From positions 1 through 24,690 of the forward strand of contig JBMFUG010000035.1 of NCBI GenBank assembly GCA_049966695.1: 24,690 nt of DNA, in the 5' to 3' direction. Made by a program: the position numbers and the translations under genes. The DNA comes from JAKAWM01 sp049966695. GTDB lineage: Bacteria; Actinomycetota; Acidimicrobiia; Acidimicrobiales; Palsa-688. Shown here in pieces: positions 17,191 through 24,124 of the stretch. The notes below the pieces were generated by a model. It was not told where the DNA came from. It saw only the letters and a program-made list of their open reading frames with translations, and did not search any database. Every line of letters begins with the position of its first letter. Position 1 is the first letter of the stretch.

Positions 17191-17387
17191 GCCATCTCCT
17201 CATCTGTCGCCGGGCCGAGCTCCTCACGGGTGCCGGCGAGGACTTCGGCTAGGCGCTCGCGCTTGGCGCGCTCAGCCATGGCGCTCGCAACCCGCTCGTT
17301 CACTGAGGGCAAGCGACCGGAGCCGACCGCTGCTTGCGCAGCCTGGACGACGCCTTCCTCTACCGTTACAGCAACCCGTCGACGCAT
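17163..17387 (-). CDS. VapB-like antitoxin
   Basis: The 74-aa product lies directly upstream of the vapC remnant on the same strand, the normal toxin-antitoxin order. It has a short beta-type N-terminus (RRRVAVTVEEGVV) followed by helices (SVNERVASAMAERAKRERLAEVL). This fits a ribbon-helix-helix DNA-binding antitoxin with a C-terminal toxin-binding tail (EELGPATDEEMAWARSVLGL). I could not name the subfamily from sequence alone. Its stop TAA overlaps the place where the toxin gene would start. With the toxin broken, the antitoxin may remain as a solitary regulator or as a relic. Confidence 0.65.
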   Translation of the reverse strand: MRRRVAVTVEEGVVQAAQAAVGSGRLPSVNERVASAMAERAKRERLAEVLAGTREELGPATDEEMAWARSVLGL

Positions 17388-17455
17388 ACTGTCAGTACAT
17401 CGCCGTCGCGATTTGTGTGGAGCCCTGGGTCGAGGCTGCAGTGGCCCTGGCTACC

Positions 17456-17944
17456 TCAATCTCGGAAGTTGTCGAACTGGAGCGGGATACCGAAGTCGGC
17501 CTCTTTCAGTAGTGCGATGGTCGCTTGCAGGTCATCGCGTTTTTTGGCTTGGACCCGCACTTGGTCGCCCTGCGAGGACGAGCTGACGGCTTTCGGCGCG
17601 TGCTCCTTGATGTACTTGTTGATGGCTCTGGCTTGGTCGGCGTTGATGCCGGACTTGAGCACGACTGTTTGGCGCACTGTCCCCTTTGCCGCCTCCTCGA
17701 CCTTGCCGTACTCCAGCGCCTTCAGCGGGACCTTGCGCCTCACGAGCTTTTCCTCAAGCACCAGCACTACGGCCTTCAGCCTGTCCTCTGTGACAGAGTG
17801 CAGGTGCACCTCGTGGCCGGCCAGCTCGATGGTCGATCCCGTCCCCTTGAAGTCAAAACGGGTGCTCAGCTCCCGTTGTGCCTGGTCAACGGCATTGCGG
17901 ACTTCCTGCATGTCCACTTGGGAGACAACGTCAAACGTGGGCAT
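17456..17944 (-). CDS. yajQ: YajQ-family nucleotide-binding protein (UPF0234)
   Basis: YajQ proteins are small cytoplasmic proteins with two ferredoxin-like domains. Members bind nucleotides, and a Xanthomonas homologue binds cyclic di-GMP. The 162-aa product has the full family sequence: MPTFDVVSQVDMQEVRNAVDQ at the start, then STRFDFKG, KSGINADQARAINKYIKE and VRVQAKKRDDLQ. ATG 17944 is chosen because it gives the standard length and begins with the conserved MPTFD. The frame is open for 17 more codons upstream, but these are unconserved. A TAGCGT box ends 7 nt before the ATG on the minus strand, so the transcript may be leaderless. The gene is divergent from tRNA-Tyr, only 29 bp away. Confidence 0.94.
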   Translation of the reverse strand: MPTFDVVSQVDMQEVRNAVDQAQRELSTRFDFKGTGSTIELAGHEVHLHSVTEDRLKAVVLVLEEKLVRRKVPLKALEYGKVEEAAKGTVRQTVVLKSGINADQARAINKYIKEHAPKAVSSSSQGDQVRVQAKKRDDLQATIALLKEADFGIPLQFDNFRD

Positions 17945-17951
17945 GCCCAAT

Positions 17952-17957
17952 ACGCTA
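17952..17957 (-). promoter_or_regulatory. Candidate -10 box (TAGCGT) for leaderless yajQ
   Basis: On the minus strand TAGCGT lies 7 nt before the yajQ ATG at 17944, and there is no purine-rich ribosome site. This fits a transcript that begins at or next to the start codon. No clear -35 box is visible. Confidence 0.35.
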
Positions 17958-17961
17958 CTCT

Positions 17962-17967
17962 TACTAT
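17962..17967 (+). promoter_or_regulatory. Candidate -10 box (TACTAT) for tRNA-Tyr
   Basis: TACTAT ends 6 nt before the first base of the mature tRNA at 17974, so the primary transcript would start at or beside the mature 5' end. It shares the 29-bp intergenic space with the divergent yajQ promoter. A -35 box is not obvious. Confidence 0.45.
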
Positions 17968-17973
17968 TCCTGA

Positions 17974-18059
17974 GGGTCGGTGCCCGAGCGGACAAAGGGA
18001 GCAGACTGTAAATCTGCCGGCTGACGCCTACGGAGGTTCGAATCCTTCCCGGCCCACCA
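17974..18059 (+). tRNA. tRNA-Tyr (anticodon GTA)
   Basis: The acceptor stem GGGTCGG pairs with CCGGCCC (18049-18055) with one G-T pair, followed by the discriminator A and an encoded CCA. The anticodon arm is GCAGA-CTGTAAA-TCTGC with anticodon GTA. A long variable arm (GGC/GCC stem) marks a class II tRNA, as expected for bacterial tRNA-Tyr. The T arm GGAGG-TTCGAAT-CCTTC is complete. The tRNA is intact although a mobile element appears inserted at its 3' end. The last five codons and the stop of the recombinase gene lie antisense within it. Confidence 0.97.
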
Positions 18060-19575
18060 CATCGCCGTATTCGAACTTCGGCGAAGAAAAGAGCAGGTCG
18101 AAGGGCTCCTTGTAGGTGGCTTCAACGACGTGACCGGCGCGCACGTGGACCTCGTCGAGCACGGCGGCGTTGAGCAGCCGCCGGGTTCGGTCACCGGCAC
18201 GTCGGTAGGCGGTGGCACAACGCGTCGAGAACCGGACGGCGAGGTCCATCACCTCCTGCCAGTCGTCGAGGCTCCCGTCGAGTACGCCTTGGCGTGACTC
18301 GACGGCGCGCAGCTCGGCACCGATCCGCTCCTGCTCGCGCCGGAGCATGGTGACGTCGATTGCGGTGGCGTAGTAGGCCTCCATCAGCTTGTAGCGCTCA
18401 GCGTCGAGGCGCTCGTGCTGGGTGGCGAGCAGCTCGCGCTCAGCCGTCGTGTCCTCATGACGAGTGGCCACCTCGGCGGCGATCGCCTGACGCAATCCCT
18501 CGGCCCAGTCGTCGGGCACCTCGATGCGGCCGTAGAGATCCTCGACCTCGGCTTCGAGCTGGTCGGCGGCGATGTAGCGCTCCCGGCAGCCGGTGCCGTT
18601 CCTTCTGTCCTTCTGGCCCAAGCAGTAGAAGTAGGTGTAGGTGCCCTTCGAGAACTGGAGGGAAAGGCGCCGCCCGCACACCCCGCACACGAGGAGGCCC
18701 TTCAGGTAGTGGTGGTGCCGGCGCTCGCGCGTGCCGCGCATAGCACGGGCGGCGAGCAGCTCCTGGACCTTGTTGAAGGTGGCCCGGTCGACGAGCGGTT
18801 CGTGGCTTGCCTCGTATTCGACGCCGTCCCACTCGACGATGCCGACATAGGCACGATGGGCAAGCAGGTGCGCCATGCCCGAGACGGTCACCGCCTTGGC
18901 CGGGTAGTGGCCGTCGCGGCCCCGGTTGCGAAGGCCTCGGTGCGCCATCTCCTCGGCCAGGCGCTCGATGGTCCACTCGCCCGTCGCGTACAGCTCGAAG
19001 GCGATCCTCACGAGCGGGGCGCGCTCGGGGTCGACGACGATGTGGGCCACCTGGCGCCCGCCGATCGGCTCGCGGATGTTGAGGTAGCCGAGGGGCGCCT
19101 TGTGGGGGTAGCCGCCGAGCTTCGCCTTCTGGCCCATGCCCTTTCGGACCTCCGCCGCGAGGTTGGCCGAGTAGAACTCAGCCATGAGGGCGTGGATGCC
19201 CTCCACGAGACGCCCGGAGGCGGTCTCATCTAGGTTCTCGGTCACCGAGACGAGCGCCACGCCGCGACGGCGAAGCAGCGCCCGGATGGCGATGTGGTCC
19301 TCCATGTTCCGGGCCAGGCGGTCGACCTTGTGGACGACGACGGCCTCCACGTCGCCGTCCTCTTGGACCCGGGCCAGCATCGCCTGGAGCCGCGGCCGGT
19401 CGGCCGAACGGGCCGACTCGCCCTTGTCCACGTACTCGTCGACCAGCTCCCAACCCTCGTCGCGGATGCGCCGCACGCACGCCTCGCGCTGCGCAGCGAT
19501 GGAGAACCCCTCTTCGGTGAGGTCCTTTTCGGCCTGCTCCTTGGTCGACACCCGCAGGTAGATCACGCAACGCAC
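18028..19575 (-). CDS. Large serine recombinase (site-specific integrase)
   Basis: Large serine recombinases integrate and excise phages and genomic islands through a covalent phosphoserine link. The 515-aa product has the resolvase catalytic domain with the nucleophile Ser10 (YLRVSTKEQ) and the DRLAR arginine motif (85-89). The recombinase domain follows, and then a zinc ribbon (C297, C300, C318, C330). A long coiled-coil-like helical stretch (about 375-430) comes before the C-terminus. GTG 19575 is preceded by AAAGGAGGT at 5-nt spacing, the strongest ribosome site in the window. The final residues GFEPP and the stop codon are encoded by the tRNA-Tyr 3' end. The natural C-terminus of the unintegrated form was therefore probably different. 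Its place at the tRNA edge makes it the integrase of the neighbouring element. Confidence 0.93.
   Translation of the reverse strand: MRCVIYLRVSTKEQAEKDLTEEGFSIAAQREACVRRIRDEGWELVDEYVDKGESARSADRPRLQAMLARVQEDGDVEAVVVHKVDRLARNMEDHIAIRALLRRRGVALVSVTENLDETASGRLVEGIHALMAEFYSANLAAEVRKGMGQKAKLGGYPHKAPLGYLNIREPIGGRQVAHIVVDPERAPLVRIAFELYATGEWTIERLAEEMAHRGLRNRGRDGHYPAKAVTVSGMAHLLAHRAYVGIVEWDGVEYEASHEPLVDRATFNKVQELLAARAMRGTRERRHHHYLKGLLVCGVCGRRLSLQFSKGTYTYFYCLGQKDRRNGTGCRERYIAADQLEAEVEDLYGRIEVPDDWAEGLRQAIAAEVATRHEDTTAERELLATQHERLDAERYKLMEAYYATAIDVTMLRREQERIGAELRAVESRQGVLDGSLDDWQEVMDLAVRFSTRCATAYRRAGDRTRRLLNAAVLDEVHVRAGHVVEATYKEPFDLLFSSPKFEYGDVVGREGFEPP
18045..18055 (+). repeat. Candidate attL core (11-bp direct repeat, left copy)
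   Basis: CTTCCCGGCCC covers the end of the T stem and the 3' acceptor strand of tRNA-Tyr. The same 11 bases recur in the same orientation at 24125-24135. A shared core at a tRNA 3' end is the usual mark of site-specific integration. Confidence 0.5.
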
Positions 19576-20059
19576 CGGGAACCTCCTTTGCCAAGCGGTC
19601 CATGAGACCTCCGTTCACCGGGGAGAGCAAGGCCTTCGGCACGCACCTCGAGGGCGAGGGCGACGAGCGCCCGGGCGTAGGGCCCGAATGCTTCTGCGGC
19701 CGGCGCCGGACGTGCGGTCCCGCCATCCGTGAGGTCGTGGTCGGAGCTCGAAGCGGGGAGTCCCGCGCGCGGGGCTTGCGTCCTGCGTCGTGGTGGTGCA
19801 CCTCGCGGATAGTGATGGACCCCGGGCCCGGGTTCTCCCGCTTGGGGGACCTCGACCCGCGCCCGCTCCCGAGCGCCTCGCGGACGGTGGGGGACGCTGC
19901 CCGAGTGGTCCCCCGCCCGTGGGGGGCTGGCGATCCGGCCGTCATCGGGACCTCGCGGATGGCGGGGGACCACCACGGCGCCCGACCCGACGCCTTCGTC
20001 CTCGGCCTTGCCCCGCTGTTCGCGGCGCCGCGCTCCGGTTCCCTGTCCCCGCAACCCGC
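19576..20059. other. Non-coding interval with phased repeats between recombinase and Replication-relaxation gene
   Basis: This 484-bp stretch is very GC-rich, and all its long frames look like by-products of composition. It holds the recombinase ribosome site (19581-19589), three direct repeats at exact 75-bp spacing (19801, 19876, 19951), a related inverted motif GCCATCCGTGAGG at 19722-19734, and the 10-bp inverted pair GGTCCCCCGC (19907-19916) and GCGGGGGACC (19962-19971). It is a candidate regulatory or replication-control region. I recognise no RNA gene in it. Confidence 0.55.
19801..19970. repeat. Three direct repeats of about 20 bp with a 75-bp period
   Basis: The copies start at 19801, 19876 and 19951 and share CCTCGCGGA followed by a G-rich half ending in GGAC (19801 has GATGGAC, the other two GGGGGAC). 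The 55-bp sequences between them are unrelated to each other, so this is not a duplicated 75-bp block. It is not a CRISPR array either: there are only three degenerate repeats and no cas gene. The core CTCGCGGAT also forms the arms of the inverted repeat at 21829-21859. Confidence 0.65.
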
Positions 20060-21718
20060 TCATCGGCGGTCCCAGAGCCGCGTTCGGTGGGCGGCGATCC
20101 GATCGAGCGATTCGGCCAGAGGCGGCGGCAGCACCGGCGCCTCGACCAGGCGAACGAGCGCCCCGCCGCAGCAGCGGCATGCCAGGGCGTGGTAGCGGCG
20201 GCCAGGTGGGTCCTCGTCATTGCAGGGTACGGCGCACGTTGGGCACACGAGGAGATGCTCGGCGTCGTAGGTGGCTTTGAGGTCCGCCCGCTCCGTCCGC
20301 AGGCGACGGTGGAGCGGGAGGTCCCGGAGCGCCCGGGTCACCGACGCCGAACGGCGCCGCTCGTGCTCCGCCATCGCCTCGTCCACGACGACCCGCCCGT
20401 CGATCGGCGAGGCTGGCCGGAGGTCCCGGTCATCGGCGAGCGCGCCGGCGGCGAGGGCGGCAGCCGGCTGGCACAGCCGCGGGTCGCCGCAGCGGACCGC
20501 CTCGGTGCCCGAGAGCAGCACGTCGGCCTGGGCCGTCCAGCACTCCCGGTAGAGGGCGCGCCAGGCCGAGAGCACAGGCGCCGGCGCAGGGAGGCCGGTC
20601 CCGGCCTTCGCCTGTGCCCACCAGCTGGCGGTCTGCTCCACGAGATCGAGGTGCTCCAGGCCCCAGCGTTCCCGAGGGTTGGGGAAGTTGAGCGGCCCGG
20701 CGAAGAGGTAGCGGATCACCGCCGCGGCCTCCTTGTCGCCGATGGCATCGGCGAGCGCCGGGGCGTCGCGCTGGAGGTCGTGGACCAGCTGGCGGGGGCG
20801 GTGCTCGTCGTGGCGGCGCTGTGCCTCCTCGACTCGTGCCACCACTCGTCGGTACTGGCGCACCTCCGGCGCGAGCAGCTGTGACAGCGTGATCGGTGCG
20901 TCCCCCACGGCTTGGCGCCACACGGGCGCGAAGACGGCCTCCTCGGGCGAAGCGACGGCCGCACAGGCCGCCACCAGCTCGTCGTAGTCGGCCGGGTTCT
21001 CGCTCGAGTAGGGGGACGGGCGGGGGCGGTCCTTCTCGACGCCGGCCAGGAACCGGTTCACCCGGGCCTCCGACGTCGTGACGAGGAGCAGCGCCGGACA
21101 GCACGGGTGACGGTCCCACCAGACGGTGTCCTTGCAGTAGCTGCGGTGCCGGGCGACCTTTGCCCGCAGGCGTGCCTGGTCCATCGTGGCGAAGTCGACC
21201 TCCACGAACGCTCCGGCCACGCCGTCTTGGCCGTCGACGTCGAGGTGAACCTCGGCGTAGGCGTCGGGGCGGATGCGCCCGGTGCCCCGATAGCCCGACC
21301 AGTCCTCCCATGCGTCCTCGTCCCGGCGCCACTCGCTGAGGGTGAGCCCGACCGAGGGGCCGGCGTCGAAGAGGGCGACGTAGATGCCGGCGATCGCAGC
21401 GGTGTGGCGCAGGAACAGCGGGTTGGGCGTGCCCTTGCCCGGGGCGGGCGAGGTGCCCTCGACGAGGCGGGCGCCGGCACGGGTCAGCCACCAGTAGAAC
21501 GGCGCCGACCCCGACGCCGCATACGGACGGGTCCGGTCCACGAGCGAGCGCTCCCGCAGCCGGGTGAGGCGGTAGTCGACGGTGCGTTCCGGACGACGCA
21601 CGAGGGCGATGAGCTGCGGCGTGGTCAGCACCCGATGGACCTGGAGCAGCCCGAGGATGTCGTGGTCGATGGCGCAGAGCCGATCGATCCTCGTCGCTAC
21701 GCTCCGGCCCCCGTTCAT
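20060..21718 (-). CDS. Replication-relaxation (Replic_Relax) family protein
   Basis: The 552-aa product begins with a winged-helix-like domain (about 10-90: DHDILGLLQVHRVLTTPQLIALV, followed by the recognition helix TVDYRLTRLRERSLV). The central region YWWLTRAGARLVEG, then RIRPDAYAEVHLDVDG and FVEVDFATMDQARLRAKVARHRSY, matches the Replic_Relax family found on actinobacterial plasmids and integrative elements. The family is thought to act in replication or DNA relaxation, but its biochemistry is poorly defined. The C-terminus has a putative zinc ribbon (C492, C495, C514, C516/C517). The conserved acidic and Lys residues of the central region recall a nuclease-like fold, though I cannot prove this. 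The ATG at 21718 has only a GGGCGG sequence as ribosome site. It is probably the element's own replication or transfer-initiation protein. Confidence 0.8.
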   Translation of the reverse strand: MNGGRSVATRIDRLCAIDHDILGLLQVHRVLTTPQLIALVRRPERTVDYRLTRLRERSLVDRTRPYAASGSAPFYWWLTRAGARLVEGTSPAPGKGTPNPLFLRHTAAIAGIYVALFDAGPSVGLTLSEWRRDEDAWEDWSGYRGTGRIRPDAYAEVHLDVDGQDGVAGAFVEVDFATMDQARLRAKVARHRSYCKDTVWWDRHPCCPALLLVTTSEARVNRFLAGVEKDRPRPSPYSSENPADYDELVAACAAVASPEEAVFAPVWRQAVGDAPITLSQLLAPEVRQYRRVVARVEEAQRRHDEHRPRQLVHDLQRDAPALADAIGDKEAAAVIRYLFAGPLNFPNPRERWGLEHLDLVEQTASWWAQAKAGTGLPAPAPVLSAWRALYRECWTAQADVLLSGTEAVRCGDPRLCQPAAALAAGALADDRDLRPASPIDGRVVVDEAMAEHERRRSASVTRALRDLPLHRRLRTERADLKATYDAEHLLVCPTCAVPCNDEDPPGRRYHALACRCCGGALVRLVEAPVLPPPLAESLDRIAAHRTRLWDRR

Positions 21719-21828
21719 CGCCGCCCGCCGAGTAGGCGGAGAAGCTTGACTGCCAACCTTCCCCTACAGTCGGGGTCCTTCGAGACCGCCAGACTTGTGC
21801 CCTGACCGGCGTCTTCACTCACGCGAGG

Positions 21829-21859
21829 CTCGCGGATCGGAGGCAGAGCGATCCGCGAG
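21829..21859. repeat. Perfect 11-bp inverted repeat built on CTCGCGGAT
   Basis: CTCGCGGATCG (21829-21839) and CGATCCGCGAG (21849-21859) are separated by 9 nt. The arms contain the same CTCGCGGAT core as the 75-bp-spaced repeats beyond the other end of the Replication-relaxation gene. It lies 111 bp upstream of that gene's start, a natural place for an operator. Confidence 0.75.
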
Positions 21860-22264
21860 GTCCAGCGCCTCCGACCAACTCGGGACCTCCTCCGTCCAGC
21901 AGGCCTCTCCCGGCGATCGGGTCCCCCGCTGTGGTGGACTCGACAGCGTCGCGCGGCGCCGTGCTGATGGCATTGGGGGACGTGGCGATGGTGTCGCATA
22001 GACCTCCTTGGACGAGGGCCTTCATAGAAGAACAGGGGGAAGAGGGCCGAAACTGGACAAACTCGGTCGAAGAATCGCCTGACCAGCCGTTCCGTACGGC
22101 GGCGCGGACGAGCGTGGGCAGGGCAGCCGCCCGGTGGGGCGGGCGCGGCGGAGCGCAACCGGCCGACCGGTGGCATCAGGACGTTGAGGTTCGTCATGGG
22201 CGTGCCCACGACCGGACAGGCGTGCCAGGGAGCGGAGATGAGACCTCGATCCGCCCGCGAAGTC

Positions 22265-22318
22265 AAGGGCTTTCGAAAAATTTCTCGGACAGCGAGGACG
22301 TGCTGGTCAGAAGCCCTT
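22265..22318. repeat. 8-bp inverted repeat enclosing an AT-rich patch
   Basis: AAGGGCTT (22265-22272) and AAGCCCTT (22311-22318) are perfect inverted copies separated by 38 nt, and both are followed by TCG. The loop contains TCGAAAAATTT, one of the few AT-rich tracts in this part of the element, and a small CTCG/CGAG hairpin. The role is unknown; promoter, small RNA or origin melting region are all possible. Confidence 0.45.
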
Positions 22319-22380
22319 TCGGCGACGCTGGCCCCAGCCCCGCTCCGCCTTCGCCGGGTCTTGGCGGCGCTTCCTGTTGG

Positions 22381-22394
22381 GTGATCGGTGATCG
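22381..22394 (+). repeat. Tandem GTGATCG repeat upstream of the nuclease gene
   Basis: GTGATCG occurs twice in tandem and is followed by a partial third copy, GTGCTTG. It ends about 38 bp before the -10-like TACTAT box of the restriction nuclease gene, so it could be an upstream regulator site. Its shortness makes chance possible. Confidence 0.35.
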
Positions 22395-22432
22395 GTGCTT
22401 GCCGCAATCCGGCACCCGGGGCTCCTACCGCC

Positions 22433-22438
22433 TACTAT
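22433..22438 (+). promoter_or_regulatory. -10 box (TACTAT) placed for a leaderless nuclease transcript
   Basis: TACTAT ends 6 nt before the GTG at 22445, so transcription would start at the start codon itself. The same hexamer and spacing precede tRNA-Tyr in this window. This box supports GTG 22445 over the longer upstream frame. Confidence 0.45.
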
Positions 22439-22444
22439 GCGGGA

Positions 22445-22978
22445 GTGCCCTTCGAGCCTGAGGAAGCTGCCTACCTGGGCGAGCTTGAGGTTGAGCTTCG
22501 ACGGGTCGAGGAGTGGCCCGTGGACTCACCCCTTGGCTTCGTCATACACCTGGCCCCCCGCACGCGCGGAAAGCTCGGAGAGCACTTGGTGGCGAAGATC
22601 GCTACCAAGCTGGGTGTTGTCAACGCTCCCTCGGGGAGCGCCGACTACGACTTGGCCATCACCCGGCCATCCGGGCTGACCAAGGTTGAGGTGAAGTTCT
22701 CCACCGAAGATCCTCCGAGGTTCCAGCAGGTACGTGATCCCCGGAGGCAGGGAGCGATGAAGTACGACGCCGTGGTCTGCCTGTCGGGCCGACCGGAAGG
22801 GCTCGTCTACTGGGTAATCGACGCACCGCACGTGGCAGCGCTCATCGACTCGGGAGCCATTACCATTCAGCACCAGGACAGCAACACCCACTGGTTCTAT
22901 CCTTCAAGAACTGCCGTCGACCCGTTCTCGGGCTATCGACGAGACTTTGGTCAACTGAAGGAGTGGCTGAGGTCGTAG
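22445..22978 (+). CDS. Putative type II restriction endonuclease (PD-(D/E)xK fold)
   Basis: The 177-aa product shows the order expected of PD-(D/E)xK nucleases: a Glu in an N-terminal helix (E46 in RGKLGEHLVAKIA), an Asp at the start of a strand (D67/D69 in SADYDLAI), then E82-x-K84 in TKVEVKFS. The subfamily was not recognised. The assignment as a restriction enzyme rests on this motif and on the DNA methyltransferase gene that converges on it, with 16 bp between the stops. GTG 22445 is preferred to the longer frame from 22388 because a TACTAT box ends 6 nt before it and the upstream codons look non-coding. It would cut unmodified foreign DNA and promote retention of the element. The recognition sequence cannot be deduced. 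Confidence 0.65.
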   Translation: MPFEPEEAAYLGELEVELRRVEEWPVDSPLGFVIHLAPRTRGKLGEHLVAKIATKLGVVNAPSGSADYDLAITRPSGLTKVEVKFSTEDPPRFQQVRDPRRQGAMKYDAVVCLSGRPEGLVYWVIDAPHVAALIDSGAITIQHQDSNTHWFYPSRTAVDPFSGYRRDFGQLKEWLRS

Positions 22979-22994
22979 CCGCGGGTGAGTGGTC

Positions 22995-23897
22995 TCAGAA
23001 AAGCGCAGCTGGGACATCTTCCGGGCACGTGAGATGTTCGCCTTGGACATCGAGGTACGTCATCCCGCTGGTCCCCAGGCGCCGCTGCATAACCGCCAGC
23101 GCCTCCGGATTGTTGTCTATAAGGACCGTTCGTCGACCGAGCTGTCGAGCCACAGCACCCGTCGTTCCGCTACCCGCAAAGAAGTCCAGGACCCAGCCGC
23201 CCGGCGAAGAGGAGGCCTGCACGACGCGACGAAGTATCCCTTCGGGCTTCTGATTTGGATATCCCGTCTTCTCTTTGCCGTTGGTAGGCACGATGGTGTG
23301 CCACCACACGTCCGTGGGCACCTTGCCACGCTCTGCCTTCTCCGGAGTAACGAGACCGGGCGCCATGTACGGGATCCTCTCCACGGCGTCTTGGTCGAAG
23401 TAGTAGCGGTCTGGATCGCGAACGTAGACGAGGATCGTGTCGTGCTTGGCAGGCCAGCGGTTCTTCGGTCGGCCGCCGTAGTCGTAGGCCCAGATGACTT
23501 CGTTCAGAAAGCTGTCCCGACCGAAGATCTCGTCGAGAAGGATCTTGCAGTAGTGAGCTTCGCGGTAGTCGATGTGGAAGTAGAGGGTCCCATCGTCAGT
23601 TAGCAGGCGGCGAGCTTCTTCGAGTCGTGGACCGATGAAGCCGAGGTAGTCATCGAATTCGTCTCCGTAAGACTTACGGCCGGTCTCGACGGTCACGTAG
23701 CTTCGACCGCCAAAGCCGATGCGGTCCCCGTTCTCAGATCGGCGGGTTTGGAGCGTCAGGCGTTGCTGGACCTTCCCGGTGTTGAACGGAGGGTCGATGT
23801 AGATGAGCTGGAACGACTGGTCTGGCAACTTGGGTAGCACGTCAGCGTTGTCGCCGAGTACCACGTAGTCACCGCTTCGTCCGGTGAGGTCGAGCAT
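22995..23897 (-). CDS. Site-specific DNA methyltransferase (beta-type N6-adenine/N4-cytosine)
   Basis: The 300-aa product transfers a methyl group from S-adenosylmethionine to an exocyclic amino group in DNA. The catalytic motif IV is DPPFNTG (D35-F38), near the N-terminus. The SAM-binding motif I is LDFFAGSGTTG (about 237-247), near the C-terminus, with NQKP (215-218) before it. This IV-then-I order defines the beta class. DPPF does not decide between adenine and cytosine, though adenine is more common with it. The start ATG 23897 follows GGAGGA at 5 nt. A GTCCT-5nt-AGGAC inverted repeat lies just upstream. Its convergent neighbour is the putative restriction nuclease, which makes a type II restriction-modification pair. 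Confidence 0.9.
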   Translation of the reverse strand: MLDLTGRSGDYVVLGDNADVLPKLPDQSFQLIYIDPPFNTGKVQQRLTLQTRRSENGDRIGFGGRSYVTVETGRKSYGDEFDDYLGFIGPRLEEARRLLTDDGTLYFHIDYREAHYCKILLDEIFGRDSFLNEVIWAYDYGGRPKNRWPAKHDTILVYVRDPDRYYFDQDAVERIPYMAPGLVTPEKAERGKVPTDVWWHTIVPTNGKEKTGYPNQKPEGILRRVVQASSSPGGWVLDFFAGSGTTGAVARQLGRRTVLIDNNPEALAVMQRRLGTSGMTYLDVQGEHLTCPEDVPAALF

Positions 23898-23914
23898 CGC
23901 AGTCCTCCGGGTTA

Positions 23915-23929
23915 GTCCTGATTGAGGAC
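23915..23929. repeat. Inverted repeat GTCCT-GATTG-AGGAC upstream of the methyltransferase
   Basis: The two 5-bp arms flank a 5-nt centre and end 18 nt before the methyltransferase start codon, overlapping its likely leader or promoter. Methyltransferases are often autoregulated, so an operator is conceivable. The short arms keep confidence low. Confidence 0.35.
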
Positions 23930-24124
23930 GATAGTGCGGGGGTGTGTCCAGGTCGAGGACCGCCGCTCCGTGCCAGCTCGACCGGCCTGACCGGGTGGTG
24001 GGCCGCCGATCGGGGCCTCCCGTGCTTGTTCCGCCCTCTGCTCAGGCGACGCCGAGAGTTCGGTCCATGCGGAGGAGAATGTCGGCGCAGTTCGAATACG
24101 AGTGACTACGGCCCACGCAGAGGT

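Larger units (their letters stand above)
21719..22444. other. Non-coding interval between Replication-relaxation gene and restriction nuclease
   Basis: These 726 bp contain long frames on both strands, but none gives a recognisable protein. The interval holds the 11-bp inverted repeat at 21829-21859, a GGTCCCCCGC copy at 21920-21929, an 8-bp inverted repeat enclosing an AT-rich patch (22265-22318), a tandem GTGATCG repeat (22381-22394) and a -10-like box at 22433. Divergent promoters for the two flanking genes must lie here. It could also contain an origin or transfer site. Confidence 0.55.

Noticed and set aside
19801..19970. CRISPR array
   Set aside because: Only three degenerate repeats, 55-bp gaps, and no cas genes nearby.
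19563..20180. Long minus-strand and plus-strand frames across the gap beside the recombinase
   Set aside because: Extremely Arg/Pro/Gly-rich translations in several frames at once are a by-product of GC content. The 75-bp-spaced motifs explain the repeated IRE- and LAD-like peptide words.
21715..22461. Frames of 176-230 codons on both strands upstream of the nuclease gene
   Set aside because: No recognisable domain, low-complexity Arg-rich composition, and no ribosome sites. Treated as non-coding.
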